Assembly: GCF_963678635.1 (NCBI RefSeq)
Contig: NC_087063.1
Coordinates: 65,462,471-65,526,470 of the forward strand
DNA length: 64,000 bases
Source: Symsagittifera roscoffensis
Lineage: Eukaryota > Xenacoelomorpha > Acoela > Convolutidae
Direction: 5' to 3'
Notes under the pieces: model-generated
What the model saw: the letters and a program-made list of their open reading frames with translations, nothing else
Database searches by the model: none
Told to the model about the DNA's origin: nothing
Shown here: positions 21,898 to 34,010 of the stretch, in pieces
Layout: each line of letters begins with the position of its first letter
Numbering within the stretch: position 1 is the first letter of the stretch
Translations under genes and position numbers: made by a program

Positions 21898-24800
21898 ATG
21901 TATTCCGCACGGCGTAGTGCGTCGTCAACTATACGAACGATAGCAGACGTGAGAGACAGTCTGATCAAGGCTTCCGGAATGACTGAAAAATGGAACATAT
22001 CCGAACCCCATCGGAGAGTCAAGATCCTCAACCCCATTGCAGACAGATCTCTTCTGGAACCACAACCCGTCTCCAGCTCGAGATGCCAATTTATCATTCC
22101 AGTTAAGTCTGATCTGGAACTGAGGGAGAAGTATGTGAATGTTCATGGGAGAGTGAGGATAGGGAAACTGCTGGAAGATCTCGATTACGGGGCTGTCATT
22201 GCAGGTAAATCAATTTTTGAATTATTCTTTCCCAAATATCAATGAAATATAATCGGTTGATTAAATTGACATAATTTTAACTTTTATTCGATTTTTTTTC
22301 CGCAATTTATTCACATTATGTACGTAATATGAAGAATATGTTTTGATATAATTTTTTCTGGAAGATGGATATCTTCGTATTATTTGAAATTGAGCTCAGG
22401 AATCCAATCGAGGTTTAAGATGACCTTAAGATTTTTGAATATGTTTTTCGTTCTATAGGTGTTAATTTGACTGAACTAGTTGTTTTGATTAGGATACAAG
22501 CACAACAAACGTGAAAATGAAGACCAAACCTACTCGCTTTCATTGGTCACGGCTGCGGTCGATCAGATGATGATCCACGAGCCAGACACAATACCAGATG
22601 ATGGAGACCTGCAACTACATGCTCACGTAAGCTGGGTTGGCAGCTCCTCAATAGAAGTCACCGAAAGCATCCTTCAAAACGACACCATCATCCTAAACGC
22701 CAAGTTTCTGATCGTAGCCAGACATTCCAGAGAGGATAGAGCGGTTCCAGTCAATGAATTAATATTAGAAACGGAAAGAGAGAGGGCTGATTTTGCGGCG
22801 GGCGAAGAAGCCAAGAAAATGCGAAAAGAATATGCGAAGTCTAGCCTTTTGAATGCGCCCCCAGACGTCGAAGAATCACACTTGATTCACGAGATCTTCA
22901 AAAGCAGTATAAACATGTCACAACGTACGTTCAAAAGGTTATCAAAGTCCGACTCAGATATATGGATGTCAGATTCGGATGCTCACTTAAAGTCTTCCAT
23001 TCTGTGTTTTCCTGAGCAAAGGAATCTGTATAATAAAATATTCGGTGGTTACGTGATGCGAAAGGCGTTAGAACATAGTAAAAGCAACGCACTAATTTTC
23101 AGTAAATGTGATGTACATCCCGTGTTTATTGACGATATTTCGTTCAGAAGACCAGTTTCTATCGGCGATCTGTTCTTCTTGTCTTCTCAAGTGAGTTTAT
23201 TTTTTTTCATCTTGCGATAAGCAAGAGTATTGCTACCGGGTACTGACTTTTTTCCCGTAAAGAATTTGTTTCACAGAATAGAAGTGATTAATTTACATAT
23301 GCATCTTTGTGTTTTGCCTATATAGGGCTAGAGCTTGCTTTGTGAGTGGTAGATGCAAGATTTTTCTGTATGATTTTTACTGTTAAATTTTTCGACCTAT
23401 TTACCTTCCTCTCGGCTTCTTTACCTTTAATGTCGGCTTTAGTTCTGTCGGAGATTTTTCTTTCCATTTATATTTTCTTAGGATAGTTTCCTCGATACTT
23501 CTGTCCTGATCATATTCTTTTTGGCGAAGGTAATTGAAGTCATGAGTTTATTCGCTTTTTTCTTGAATTTTCGATCAGTTCTTTCACCAATTGATTTTTA
23601 GTTTGCTTCAAGTGCTTTTTACCTTTGTAACTTCTATAAGCAAGAGACTCGGTTTTTGCTTAAGTGCTATCAGATCACAAATCTTTTAAATTTTTTTATC
23701 CATGTTTTGCTCGTAATTTTCAGAATTTTAAAATTTAAATACAATTTATTTTCATTTATTTTCGGTATTTGTTTATAGCACTCCTAATGTTTTCCTCTCG
23801 TTCTGAATAGTTTTTTAAGAGTAATGAACGTTGTTAGCACTCTTATATAGGTTTTGCTGATTTTTTTTTTTGTTTTTTTTTTTTCCGGAAAGTCTTAAAA
23901 TTTGTTCACGATCAATTTTGATTTTTTCGCGTTTTGACTTGTGATTTCTTTTCAAGTTCAGTGCATTTCTATTATTAAAAGGAAGGCAAACTCCACTATC
24001 GAACAGCAAAATTGTAAAGGTCACGAAAAACGTGATCGACTTCTAATTTCGAAAATCGAAATTAATTATCAGATTTCCCAGCTTAATAAAAGTTTTGACT
24101 ATTGATCCAGTTTTCTCATATTGGGTTAATTGAAACAAAAAAGTGTCCATGATACATTATTCTACAAATTTAAAGAGCTTTAAGGCCATCTATTTTTTTC
24201 TTCGAAATTCAAAAGTTGAAGTTTTTTGGAAAAAAATACAAGTAAGTTGTTTTTTTCAGTTTTTTTTGCGTTCATTACTTTTTTCCAATCTTCGATTGGC
24301 TATGTTTTGATTATCAATTCAATTGCAAGCAGGTTAATGTAATTTAGCTGTTTTTCGTTTATACTCACAAAAATATTTTCATAGCGAAACAAATAAAATA
24401 GACGACATTTTTTTCGGCAGCGTTTTGATGATTTTTTCCGCTTAGTTTGTTTGGACTTAGTTCAGAGCTGAATTTGTAGTTGAATTTTTAAAAACTTTTG
24501 TCGATAACTTCTGTCCCAAGTCTGGGTTTTAGGGTTCAATCAAAAGAACTTGTCACGGGGATTTTCCCTGCAGAAGCTGTTAGGCCCTTATGTTTGTAGA
24601 AAAAGGTTGAGGCCTCAGAAAATGTCCAAATTTTGACCGTTTTGTAGAATTTTTCCAAGTTTTTTTCGAAAGATAACCCTGCTACATCTGAGTTTTGATT
24701 TCAACCAAAAGAACAGCTCGCGAGAATTTTTCATGCATTGGCGGCTAAGCCATTTTTGTACAATTTTTGTTATCGCTTTGGGAAAATTACATTTTTGATC

Positions 24801-27538
24801 ATTTTACCGTTTTTGCGAAACTTTACTACCCTGTCACATCTGAGGTTAAGGCTTCAAGTGAAATAATAGGTTATGGGAATCTTCCTTGCATAACGAGCTG
24901 CGCCCTTGGTTTTAATAGGCAAAGCGCTATGACATCAGAAAATGTCCAAATTCTGAAATTTTGGCCGTTTCTTGGAAAGTTTTTCCTTTTTCCAGAAACT
25001 AAACTCAAAAATTGGTTATCAAGGGTTTCATCATAAAAAACGATGTTAAAAATCTACATGCATCAACGGCAATAACCTAATTTTTGTTAAAAATAGCTTT
25101 TGCTAAGTAAAATTGTTTAGTTTGAAGTTTTGATCGCTTTGGAAACTATTGACTTTTCTCGAGAACTACCCTCCAAATCTGAGAGTCAGAGTTCTAGCGA
25201 AAGAATGCATGGAATATTCTCTGCATAGCGATAGGCCCTAATTTTTGTCGAAAAGCAACATTGGATGAGCTCTTACGTTAGTTTTGACTTACGCCATCCT
25301 TTCTTTTAGTTATCTTATCTGTATCTGGAAAGTTGTGAGGTCTTTTACAAACTATCCATTATCATTTCATCAAATTTTGTCGCACTCCCATTATCACTCA
25401 TTACACTTTACCTTCATATCATCAGAAGTTATTCAGTACACGGAACGGGGATTGTTAAGCTCTTCAGTAGATATAGATATCATAGGGGGTAGTTGTAAAG
25501 TGGATCTGAAAAATTCGAGAGAGACAGGAAATAATTTTTTTTACAATCCGAAGACAAAGAGTCCTGGATTCTGCAACCAACTATGGTTTTATCATTTTTC
25601 AGCTGAAACGAGAACGCTTTAATACAGCTAAATAAAAAAACTTTTCGGCGCCACAGGTTTCGACCCAAAAATTGCCGCATTTGTTGCCGCTCGGTGAATA
25701 GTTTCCAATTGTTTTTAAGGCTTTTTATGAACTTAATCCGTTACAACCATGAAGTTTTTGTAGCTGGTGTTATACTTTCAAGTAATTTTTCAACTTAATT
25801 TTTCAGAAATGTTTTTTGACTTCTGTTTTCTTTTCACTGACTATATTGTAGCGCAATGTGTAGCGTAATGCGAAGTTTTTTGAGCTAGTTCAAAACTGGT
25901 TGATGTGTTTTGCCACATGTTTTCATCAAAATGAGTTTGTTTCAGTTTGAAACAAAATTTTGAAAATTTTGGTTTTTGTCAATTTTTTTCTTTCGATTCG
26001 GTGGCTTTGCGTACCGCAAGTGGTGCGAAGCTTAGCTTCGCCTCTGTTTGAATTTCGTCAAACATGTATCTCAAGCTTTAGCTCGACCATTTATTTACTT
26101 TCAATTGATTGTTGCAGCATAGCATTGGCAGTTTAATAGCAACTGCAGCTGTTTATGGTAACTAGTATTGGTAAATTTTCAACCGATTGTTGCACAGATG
26201 CGAGAACGTGAGACTCATTGTCGGAGGTTCTATTCCAACTCATAGCAATTGTGATGTTTTCAATGCTGAGTTTTACCTTTTTTCCTTATTTCACTTTAAT
26301 TTTGCTTTTCTAGAGCTACTTAGCTGTTTTCTCGCTGGTGTTTGCGAAGTGCAGCTTCGCGTGTGTGCATTATAATATAATTAGACCCTTTCTCATCGAC
26401 ATCTGAAAAAAGCCAACATTCGAGCTGTTCAACTCGTTTTTAGGGCTCCCTGTGGTGCTCATGTTCAAGATGAACATGTATTTTGATAGATTTTATTTAT
26501 GGACTGAATAAAGACTTTCTCTTTCCAACGACGAAGAACTATCACGGGCAGAGACACATGATCAATATACATACACATGAGGCGACGTAGTTTTCTTAAA
26601 AACTTCTGAATAAGTTTTTCTGGACGTCGATATTTGCGCATTTTTAAGGCGCTGGTTCATTTTTTCAACAGATTTTTCCCGACCTCGCCTGAGATCAGCA
26701 TCATTTTTATGGTATAACGAGAAGTTTTACGAGGTTAAGTATGCAGATCAAATATGCTTGTCATGACCTAATTAAACATGCCAAATTATGTAACAATCGG
26801 ATAATGCGAACAGAAAAACTTTTTTAAAACTTTCGGAGATGGTGGTGGCGGGGGGGGGGGGGCAAAGAAAAAAGCTGTTTTTTCCATGTTAATGTTTTTT
26901 GCAAACCAGGTTTTTTAAGCGAGTAGAAGTTCGTGAGATTTAAAAAACTGTTAGCAAAGCATTTGTTGGCTCTGTACAACTCCCTCCTCCGCATATCGAG
27001 TTTTCCATTTTGTTAGTTGTCCTACGTGTTGTCATAGCTGTATGCGTAATGTTACGATGTTTACCATGCAAAATTTCATCGGATTGTGACAACGCAATAA
27101 TCGTTTTTCAAACTTAAATCCAAATGTGGGGGGGGGGGGGGGTTGGAAAAGAGTCCAATCGTTTTGCATGTTTTTATATGTAAATTCGCAAGGAAATTTC
27201 AAAATTTCATGCGTTTTTGAGTGATGACATGGAAAATGAGCGATATAATGGGAAGTTAGGTGGGTATGTTTAATTTTTAGGTCTGCTACACAGAAGATAA
27301 TTTGATGATGCTAAGATGTCACGCTGAGGTCAAAAACCCAACCACTGGGTTCCAAGAAACAAGCAACGAGTTCTACTTCGTGTTCGGAGCAGTGGACCAG
27401 AATCGGTCTCCATTGAAGGTTCCCGAGGTGAAACCAAGAAGCTACGCAGAGTATATGTTGTACCTCGATGGGCGAAGGAGGTTCAAAAGGTTCAAAGAAT
27501 TCCTCAAACGCTATCATAAACCGTCATCTCGAATGTAA
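21898..27538 (+). CDS. ACOT9: ACOT9, mitochondrial acyl-CoA thioesterase, three exons
   Basis: ACOT9 hydrolyses acyl-CoA thioesters to free acid and CoA in the mitochondrial matrix; the enzyme has two hotdog domains. Exons are 21898-22204, 22493-23190 and 27281-27538; phases close and give 420 residues (human 439). Exon 1 has an Arg/Ser-rich start (MYSARRSASS) that could be a targeting peptide, then LREKYVNVHGRVRIGKLLEDLD. Exon 2 spans the rest of hotdog 1 (HAHVSWVGSSSIEV) and the start of hotdog 2 (CFPEQRNLYNKIFGGYVMRKA). Exon 3 has KPRSYAEYMLYLDGRRRF, the conserved C-terminal block. The second intron is 4.09 kb. A near-identical second copy of exon 3 lies 6,472 bp downstream within the tandem duplication. 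Confidence 0.94.
23191..27280. other. ACOT9 intron 2 with diverged tandem repeat
   Basis: About 24520-25260 is a run of strongly diverged units of roughly 180-200 bp, each with TCTGAG, AAGAA, TGCAT and a phrase like CAGAAAATGTCC-AAATT. The GGCAAACTCCACTA repeat is at 23.975-24.12 kb. About 23213-23340 resembles 30.375-30.56 kb (GCAAGAGTATTGC, CCGTAAA, GTTTCACAGAAT). SINE tails end near 26045 and 26370. The left edge of the 6.47-kb duplication is at 26031. Confidence 0.55.
26110..26372 (+). repeat. tRNA-Met-like SINE copy (repeated at 32.58 kb)
   Basis: The module at about 26190-26250 reads GCACAGATGCGAGAACGTGAGACTCATT..., with CAT in the anticodon position, then GGAGGTTCTATTCC as a degenerate B box. 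The 3' part ends with GAGCTACTTAGCTG, CTCGCTGGTGTTTGCGAAG and the tail GTGCAGCTTCGCG. The same copy is in the second duplication unit at 32582-32842. Confidence 0.6.
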
Positions 27539-28639
27539 ACCCAACTGCAACAGACTTGATTGACTCATTAGAACCATTAAAAATGGATAAATGTGTATTG
27601 CGCTTGAATGTTTAAGCTGCATTTCAATGAATTTTAAATTGTAATTAACAATGACAGGACACCTACTTATCAACACCTTTTTTCATCCGTATAGTTTTGC
27701 CTAGGAGTTTCACCAGGATCGTTTCATCTGCATAATAAAGCCATGCAAAGGTTAAAATAAATGGGTCAAATTTGGTGTATCCTGTTATATTTTCTGCCGC
27801 GCTTCTTTCTTCCTTTTTGCAATGACAATTGGGTTAAACCTGCTTTATCAAACTGGGTTTGTCGATCTAAGCTTCTTGCCTCGCTGGAAAATGGAACAGG
27901 ACATTTGCATGCTAAGTGCAGCTTTTTTTGAGATTAAAAGCAATCTTGTAAATGTTTTTGTAGAAAAAAAAGTGATTTAATTTATATTTAGTGCTTTTTT
28001 TGCAAGACCAATGTCAACTTTCTTAAATGAGTTTTTGCCGGATTTCTAAAATTGCGCTGCCTTATCTTCTTATAAATATTTTCCACCAGTAATCATTTTG
28101 CGCAATTAGTGCAGGGGGTTTGACTACTGGAAATAGAGCTCGCATTAATTAGCTCTATATGTTATTCGCCGGGATTTACATAACGTTATTGATATATACG
28201 GCGAATCACTCATCAAGTTGTACTCCAACTCAACGGCGAACTAATCCCACTCAAAAAGCAGTCCAAATTTTTCTTGTGAAGTAAATGGTATCAATAATGC
28301 GTTATTGGAAGCAAATATATATCACCAAAACCTAGTTTATACAAAGATAGCTGGTTCACACGTAATGTGCACAGCAACCAGCTAACTTGAAAACAGAAAC
28401 TAAAAAAAATTCTTATATAGATTCTATATCATGGTGATCAAAGGATTGAACGAAAGCTAAGATATAGGAATGTTTGATAATAAAAGTAAATCAGGCAATA
28501 TCGAAATAATTTTCCTCTAAAAAAGAACAGAAAAGCAAAATTTAATTTAAAAAAAATATATATATGTTTTTTAATTGAGCGGAAAAGTTTTCATGGTTTA
28601 TAAAAAAATTTAATGATTTTAATTTTTTATGTTTTATAA

Positions 28640-29545
28640 TTATTGAAATTATTTTTTTTTCAGAATTTCGCCAACTCCATATATTGCGCGAGATTATTGA
28701 AATGCATTATTCATACGAATTTGATGTTAAGTTCTTATGCATTATGGGCAAATTTAATGTGGTGGCTTTCATTTAATGAAACTCCAAACTAATACATGCA
28801 AATTTAGAGTTTTTGTGCATTTTAAAGCTTTTGTGACGAGTTTTTTGCCGCTTTCTCGCTCGCGTTTGCGAAGTTGCAGCTTCACCTCCGTTTATAAAAC
28901 TGCGCGCTCACTTCATTCGCTCGAAATGAAACTAAAAAGCAAAAATTTCCAACCGGTTTTTTTTTCAATATTGGGAAAATATTGATTTTGATCCGTTTCA
29001 CTAGCTTGCCTTATAGCCGGGAGCTCGGTAAGATGGAAAAAAATCTTTTAAACCTGCTCAATTTAATATTGACATATTATTTACACACCGGAGCATAGTG
29101 TGATAGTTATGTTTTGAACCTGAGTCGCAAATAGAAGTGATACTTCTGGTGGCACAAAATTTCTACTTTTAGTAGCATTTTAGTGCCTCATAAGTGATAC
29201 ATTAGGTAGCTCTTTTGAATCAGGAGGCTAAAGTGGCACAGTAATTCCATGTGTTTTGAAATTTGATTTGCAATGAGTTAAAGGAGGTTATGCTTTTTTA
29301 GTTCATCAATTGAAGCGAAAAAAGCTATTGGTTTAAAATACAACAGTCAATTTTAAAACCTCTTCGTAATTATTCCAACTAATTATTTTGGGCGAAGTTC
29401 TTGAAAAGCATATTTCCTACAAAATGTGGCTTAACATTTTACAATTTATTGCATGGATGCCTTCGTGTGGCTGCCTTTCTTGTGTTTCTTTCTGGCTGGT
29501 ATTTTGCCACAGAGGCTGTAGCGTTGCCTGTCTCTGTGTTGGAAT
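28640..29545 (+). repeat. Two SINE-like copies in tandem (repeated at 35.1-36.0 kb)
   Basis: The first copy (28.64-28.895 kb) has CAGAATTTCGCCAACTCC and the tail GCGAAGTTGCAGCTTCACCTCCG. The second (29.09-29.545 kb) has the head CCTGAGTCGCAAATAG, the body AAAAAAGCTATTGGTTT and a degraded tail. Neither has a recognisable tRNA module. Both are repeated in unit 2. Confidence 0.55.
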
Positions 29546-31104
29546 TTTAGTTTGAACCTCTAAACAGATTGATTATTGAGAGATCCTGTGTTCCCTGGAT
29601 GAGTCGAAAAAGTTAATTTTCAAAAGGGCATTTGATATAAATTAACCAATTTCTCAAAATATCCTGGAAACACGGGGTTTCATAATGAAACATCTGTTAC
29701 GCTGTAGCAAAGTTTTTTGCAACTTTGTTGACAATAATAAATTGCGCTGATCTTTAGATGTTTATTAGGCTTTTAATCAGCTAAATTAACGTTTATATAT
29801 TTTTTGTGGCCCTCGAATTATTTTGAACACCAAGTGAATTTATGATTAAAAAGATTTTTCTCCTATATGAGCTAATTTTGAACAGCGGGATCGTCGGGTT
29901 GACCAGAAAATTACAAACGTAAAAATTCCAAATTTTTGGCAGACAATGAAAAGAAAACCTTAAAACAGAAAACACTTTTCCAATTGTCTGTTGATTGGAC
30001 TTTTTGGTATAACTCTTTTCTTTTTCATTTTTGATTCAAATTTGTTGCAACATCCTTGCTGAATTGTGTAGCAAACTCTTGCACACTTTTCTATTGGTTA
30101 TTTTATTTTCCGTTTCCTTGGAAGTTCTTGCTTTGTGCAGCAACGACCATTTTATTTTTTTAAATTTATTTTCATTGATCTACCCAAGATTCGTACTATC
30201 TACATTTGTAGTCTTCAGATCAAACATGATTCAGAAAAGAACTTGAAAATGTTAAACAATAAATAAACGAAATTCGTCAAAAAATGCCTTTCACAATTGA
30301 TTTACATAGGAAAAAAAAACGAAGAACAAACGATCTGAGGGCAGTCCACGAGATTCTTTACAGATGTAATATTACACTCCTTGCGATGAGCAAGGGTATT
30401 GCAACCGAGTACTACACTTTTGTAACCGTAAATAACTTGGTTCACAGAATGGTCAAATGATAAATTTTATAACCGCTGTTTAATAGCATGGTTGGAGTGT
30501 ATGAAGTGCATATGTACCTTGTATAAACTTTTAAGAGTTGCAAAGCATTTTTTATCTGTGCTGAAAGTTTTTATTGGTTTTGTTTCTGTCGGCTTATTTT
30601 CCTTAAAAAATTTTCTATTATTTTTTGTTGGTATTGAATGAGAATAATTATTAATCTTGGTCGCAACTTTTGTTTAAAAGGTTGCGCGACCTGCTGTAAT
30701 CATTACGTTTCCAAAAAAGAAGGCAATTCGCAAATTAGCTTGTTTTCGCTTTAACTTGTTTAACAAACTAGTTCAACCCTTTACTCACTTGTGGAGGTAA
30801 CGGCCACGCTAGAGACGACACAAGTAATGGTTTCAAGACTGACAACGAGTTATGTTTTTATAAGATGGTTTTTGGCGCAGCGTAATTAGTATGCATATAG
30901 TACACTATGATGGGGGTTGTCATCCATGGATGAGCATTAGGTATAAATCGTGATGGTCATCATGTATTATATGACAACCAATACACCTCGTGCATTATAA
31001 GACAAACAATAGTCCCTATGTAATTTCTGATTGTTTTTCTTTCATTAATAGCTACAGTTTTTGTTCCTCTGGGAAATCTTAAAATAAAATCCAGTTCGAA
31101 ATTA

Positions 31105-31790
31105 GAAGTGGATCAAGTTTGCGACTTATCTTAGAAAAAGATTAGTCGTACTATTACACTCACCATCACTTAAGTTCGCTTGTGTAAAAACAATAACTAG
31201 ACGACAGAGTAGACAAAAAACCAAGTTGGAAAATAATACTTGGAACCAAGACCTTTCCTTAAAAATCTCAGAGCTAGATTCTGTCGTCTGCTCGCCGCCT
31301 ATAAACAAAAAAAGCACTATAGCATAACTTTAGTTAATCTCAATTAATTAATCAGGAGGAGAGCACTCAAAGCGGACTCTTTTGTTCTTTAAGTCTGACA
31401 AAGCTAAACAAATAAGTTCACTATCTCCAATCAATCTTTGCGTACTTCAATCAGCAAACCTCATTTTTCATTAACAGTACTGGACAATCAAAGATCTAAG
31501 TTTTCACCACAATCTGTAGCAATATCCCGCATCAAAAGTCCAGCAAAAAAGCTCTCCCGAGTCCAAAAAAAACTCTATACGACTTTGCACAAGAATCTCG
31601 CCTATCAAAAAAACCATTGCATTCTGAAAGCTTTATTGGAATCGGCATCTGAGACAAAAAATTGGTGCGAAAAAAATCTCCGAGAAATTTCAGTCCTAAT
31701 GTTTCAAACAGCATGCAGTAAAAAAAACATTATCTGAGCAAACCTAATGGCCCACAGTCATCTGAACATCTGAGATTACTGGCTTTTGGT
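31105..31790 (-). repeat. Long dispersed repeat, inverted SINE-type head
   Basis: This stretch is repeated exactly at 37.58-38.26 kb by the duplication. A strongly diverged copy lies at 41.69-42.33 kb. Shared phrases are ACCAAGTTGGAAAA, GAGACCTTTCCTTG/CAAGACCTTTCCTT, GCGGACTCTTT, GCGTACTTCAATCAGCAAA and GCATTCTGAAAGCTTTAT. Its left edge carries the reverse complement of the SINE head (GCGACTTATCTTAGAAAAAG). Confidence 0.65.
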
Positions 31791-32369
31791 TAAAAATCCA
31801 AGACCGCAACTTGAAAATTTTTCACTTACTCATTTTCCCATTTCCACCCTCTACACCCATTTTCACACTCTACACCTCTTTTCAACCCATTTTTTAAGCC
31901 CAGCAAGACAGCATCCTTCTTTCCATTTATCTGTGTTACCCTTGTAATCATATGTCCAATGAAGTGTTCGATACCGAGTCCATGGTATTGGAGTCCTATT
32001 TTCTTCCGCTTAACGAACACTTACACTCAATCAGGCGCTTAACCAATACACTAAGCGGCCAGCTGCCTGGAAGAAGATAATGTTTCATAGTACAGCAAAG
32101 TTAATTTCACACAAATTTGCTAAGTGGCTTAATGGAAAAAGTCTAGACCCTATTTCAAGCCAATTCCTCGGGCAAGTGTCAACAACAGAAATAATATATC
32201 TGAAACGAGCTTTTTTTTTTAGTTGATCAGCCTAATTTGAATTTTTCTTTGAAACCCTTTGCGAAAAAATAAATAAACAATTTTAAATGAATTCAAATAA
32301 TCAAACAACCTATAATATTTTATACACGGTATCAGTATATCAATTAATTCAATAAAACAAGTCTATCTT

Positions 32370-32425
32370 TTGATTTGGGCAAATGGTAAAAAATGGATCC
32401 ATTTTTTACCATTTGCCCAAATCAA
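32370..32425. repeat. Perfect 56-bp palindrome, copy 1
   Basis: Two 28-nt arms meet at GGATCC without spacer or mismatch. One arm contains the final codons and stop (ATTTGGGCAAATGGTAA on the minus strand) of the truncated gene copy. Confidence 0.95.
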
Positions 32426-32503
32426 TTGTTTCAGGGGAATGTGGAACCGCTTCAGTTATAACTTGCTCAGCCTCACCATCCATTCTTCTTTGGTGGAGCA
32501 CTT
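32370..32503 (-). pseudogene. Truncated copy of the downstream gene's last exon
   Basis: This is the last ~40 codons, stop codon and 56-bp palindrome of the minus-strand gene at 38878-39956. The copy is cut off at the duplication junction (about 32500), so upstream exons are absent. It is a by-product of the tandem duplication and cannot encode the protein alone. Confidence 0.85.
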
Positions 32504-33752
32504 AGCTTCGCCTCTGTTTGAATTTCGTCAAACATGTATCTCAAGCTTTAGCTCGACCATTTATTTACTTTCAATTGATTGTTGCAGCATAGCATTGGCA
32601 GTTTAATAGCAACTGCAGCTGTTTATGGTAACTAGTATTGGTAAATTTTCAACCGATTGTTGCACAGATGCGAGAACGTGAGACTCATTGTCGGAGGTTC
32701 TATTCCAACTCATAGCAATTGTGATGTTTTCAATGCTGAGTTTTACCTTTTTTCCTTATTTCACTTTAATTTTGCTTTTCTAGAGCTACTTAGCTGTTTT
32801 CTCGCTGGTGTTTGCGAAGTGCAGCTTCGCGTGTGTGCATTATAATATAATTAGACCCTTTCTCATCGACATCTGAAAAAAGCCAACATTCGAGCTGTTC
32901 AACTCGTTTTTAGGGCTCCCTGTGGTGCTCATGTTCAAGATGAACATGTATTTTGATAGATTTTATTTATGGACTGAATAAAGACTTTCTCTTTCCAACG
33001 ACGAAGAACTATCACGGGCAGAGACACATGATCAATATACATACACATGAGGCGACGTAGTTTTCTTAAAAACTTCTGAATAAGTTTTTCTGGACGTCGA
33101 TATTTGCGCATTTTTAAGGCGCTGGTTCATTTTTTCAACAGATTTTTCCCGACCTCGCCTGAGATCAGCATCATTTTTATGGTATAACGAGAAGTTTTAC
33201 GAGGTTAAGTATGCAGATCAAATATGCTTGTCATGACCTAATTAAACATGCCAAATTATGTAACAATCGGATAATGCGAACAGAAAAACTTTTTTAAAAC
33301 TTTCGGAGATGGTGGTGGCGGGGGGGGGGGGGGGCAAAGAAAAAAGCTGTTTTTTCCATGTTAATGTTTTTTGCAAACCAGGTTTTTTAAGCGAGTAGAA
33401 GTTCGTGAGATTTAAAAAACTGTTAGCAAAGCATTTGTTGGCTCTGTACAACTCCCTCCTCCGCATATCGAGTTTTCCATTTTGTTAGTTGTCCTACGTG
33501 TTGTCATAGCTGTATGCGTAATGTTACGATGTTTACCATGCAAAATTTCATCGGATTGTGACAACGCAATAATAGTTTTTCAAACTTAAATCCAAATGTG
33601 GGGGGGGGGGGGGGTTGGAAAAGAGTCCAATCGTTTTGCATGTTTTTATATGTAAATTCGCAAGGAAATTTCAAAATTTCATGCGTTTTTGAGTGATGAC
33701 ATGGAAAATGAGCGATATAATGGGAAGTTAGGTGGGTATGTTTAATTTTTAG

Positions 33753-34010
33753 GTCTGCTACACAGAAGATAATTTGATGATGCTAAGATGTCACGCTGAG
33801 GTCAAAAACCCAACCACTGGGTTCCAAGAAACAAGCAACGAGTTCTACTTCGTGTTCGGAGCAGTGGACCAGAATCGGTCTCCATTGAAGGTTCCCGAGG
33901 TGAAACCAAGAAGCTACGCAGAGTATATGTTGTACCTCGATGGGCGAAGGAGGTTCAAAAGGTTCAAAGAATTCCTCAAACGCTATCATAAACCGTCATC
34001 TCGAATGTAA
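33753..34010 (+). pseudogene. Duplicate ACOT9 terminal exon
   Basis: It has the same 86-codon reading frame, acceptor (TAATTTTTAG) and 3' flank as ACOT9 exon 3, with no difference seen in the exon. It lacks its own first two exons. It could serve as an alternative terminal exon by long-range splicing, or simply be unused. The protein would be identical either way. Confidence 0.8.

Larger units (their letters stand above)
26031..32500. repeat. 6.47-kb tandem duplication, unit 1
   Basis: Unit 1 is 6,470 bp and unit 2 is 6,472 bp. The differences I see are substitutions at 27102/33574, 29531/36003, 29653/36125, 31427/37899 and 31853/38325, plus a G-run of 13 versus 15 near 26850/33320. The left edge cuts the SINE tail hairpin GCGAAG-CTTAGCTTCGC. 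The junction shows only CTT as microhomology. The unit carries ACOT9 exon 3 and its 3' flank at the left, and the last ~40 codons of the adjacent minus-strand gene at the right. Confidence 0.95.

Noticed and set aside
27311-27517. 68-codon minus-strand frame over ACOT9 exon 3
   Set aside because: Shadow of the ACOT9 coding frame, which has clear homology.
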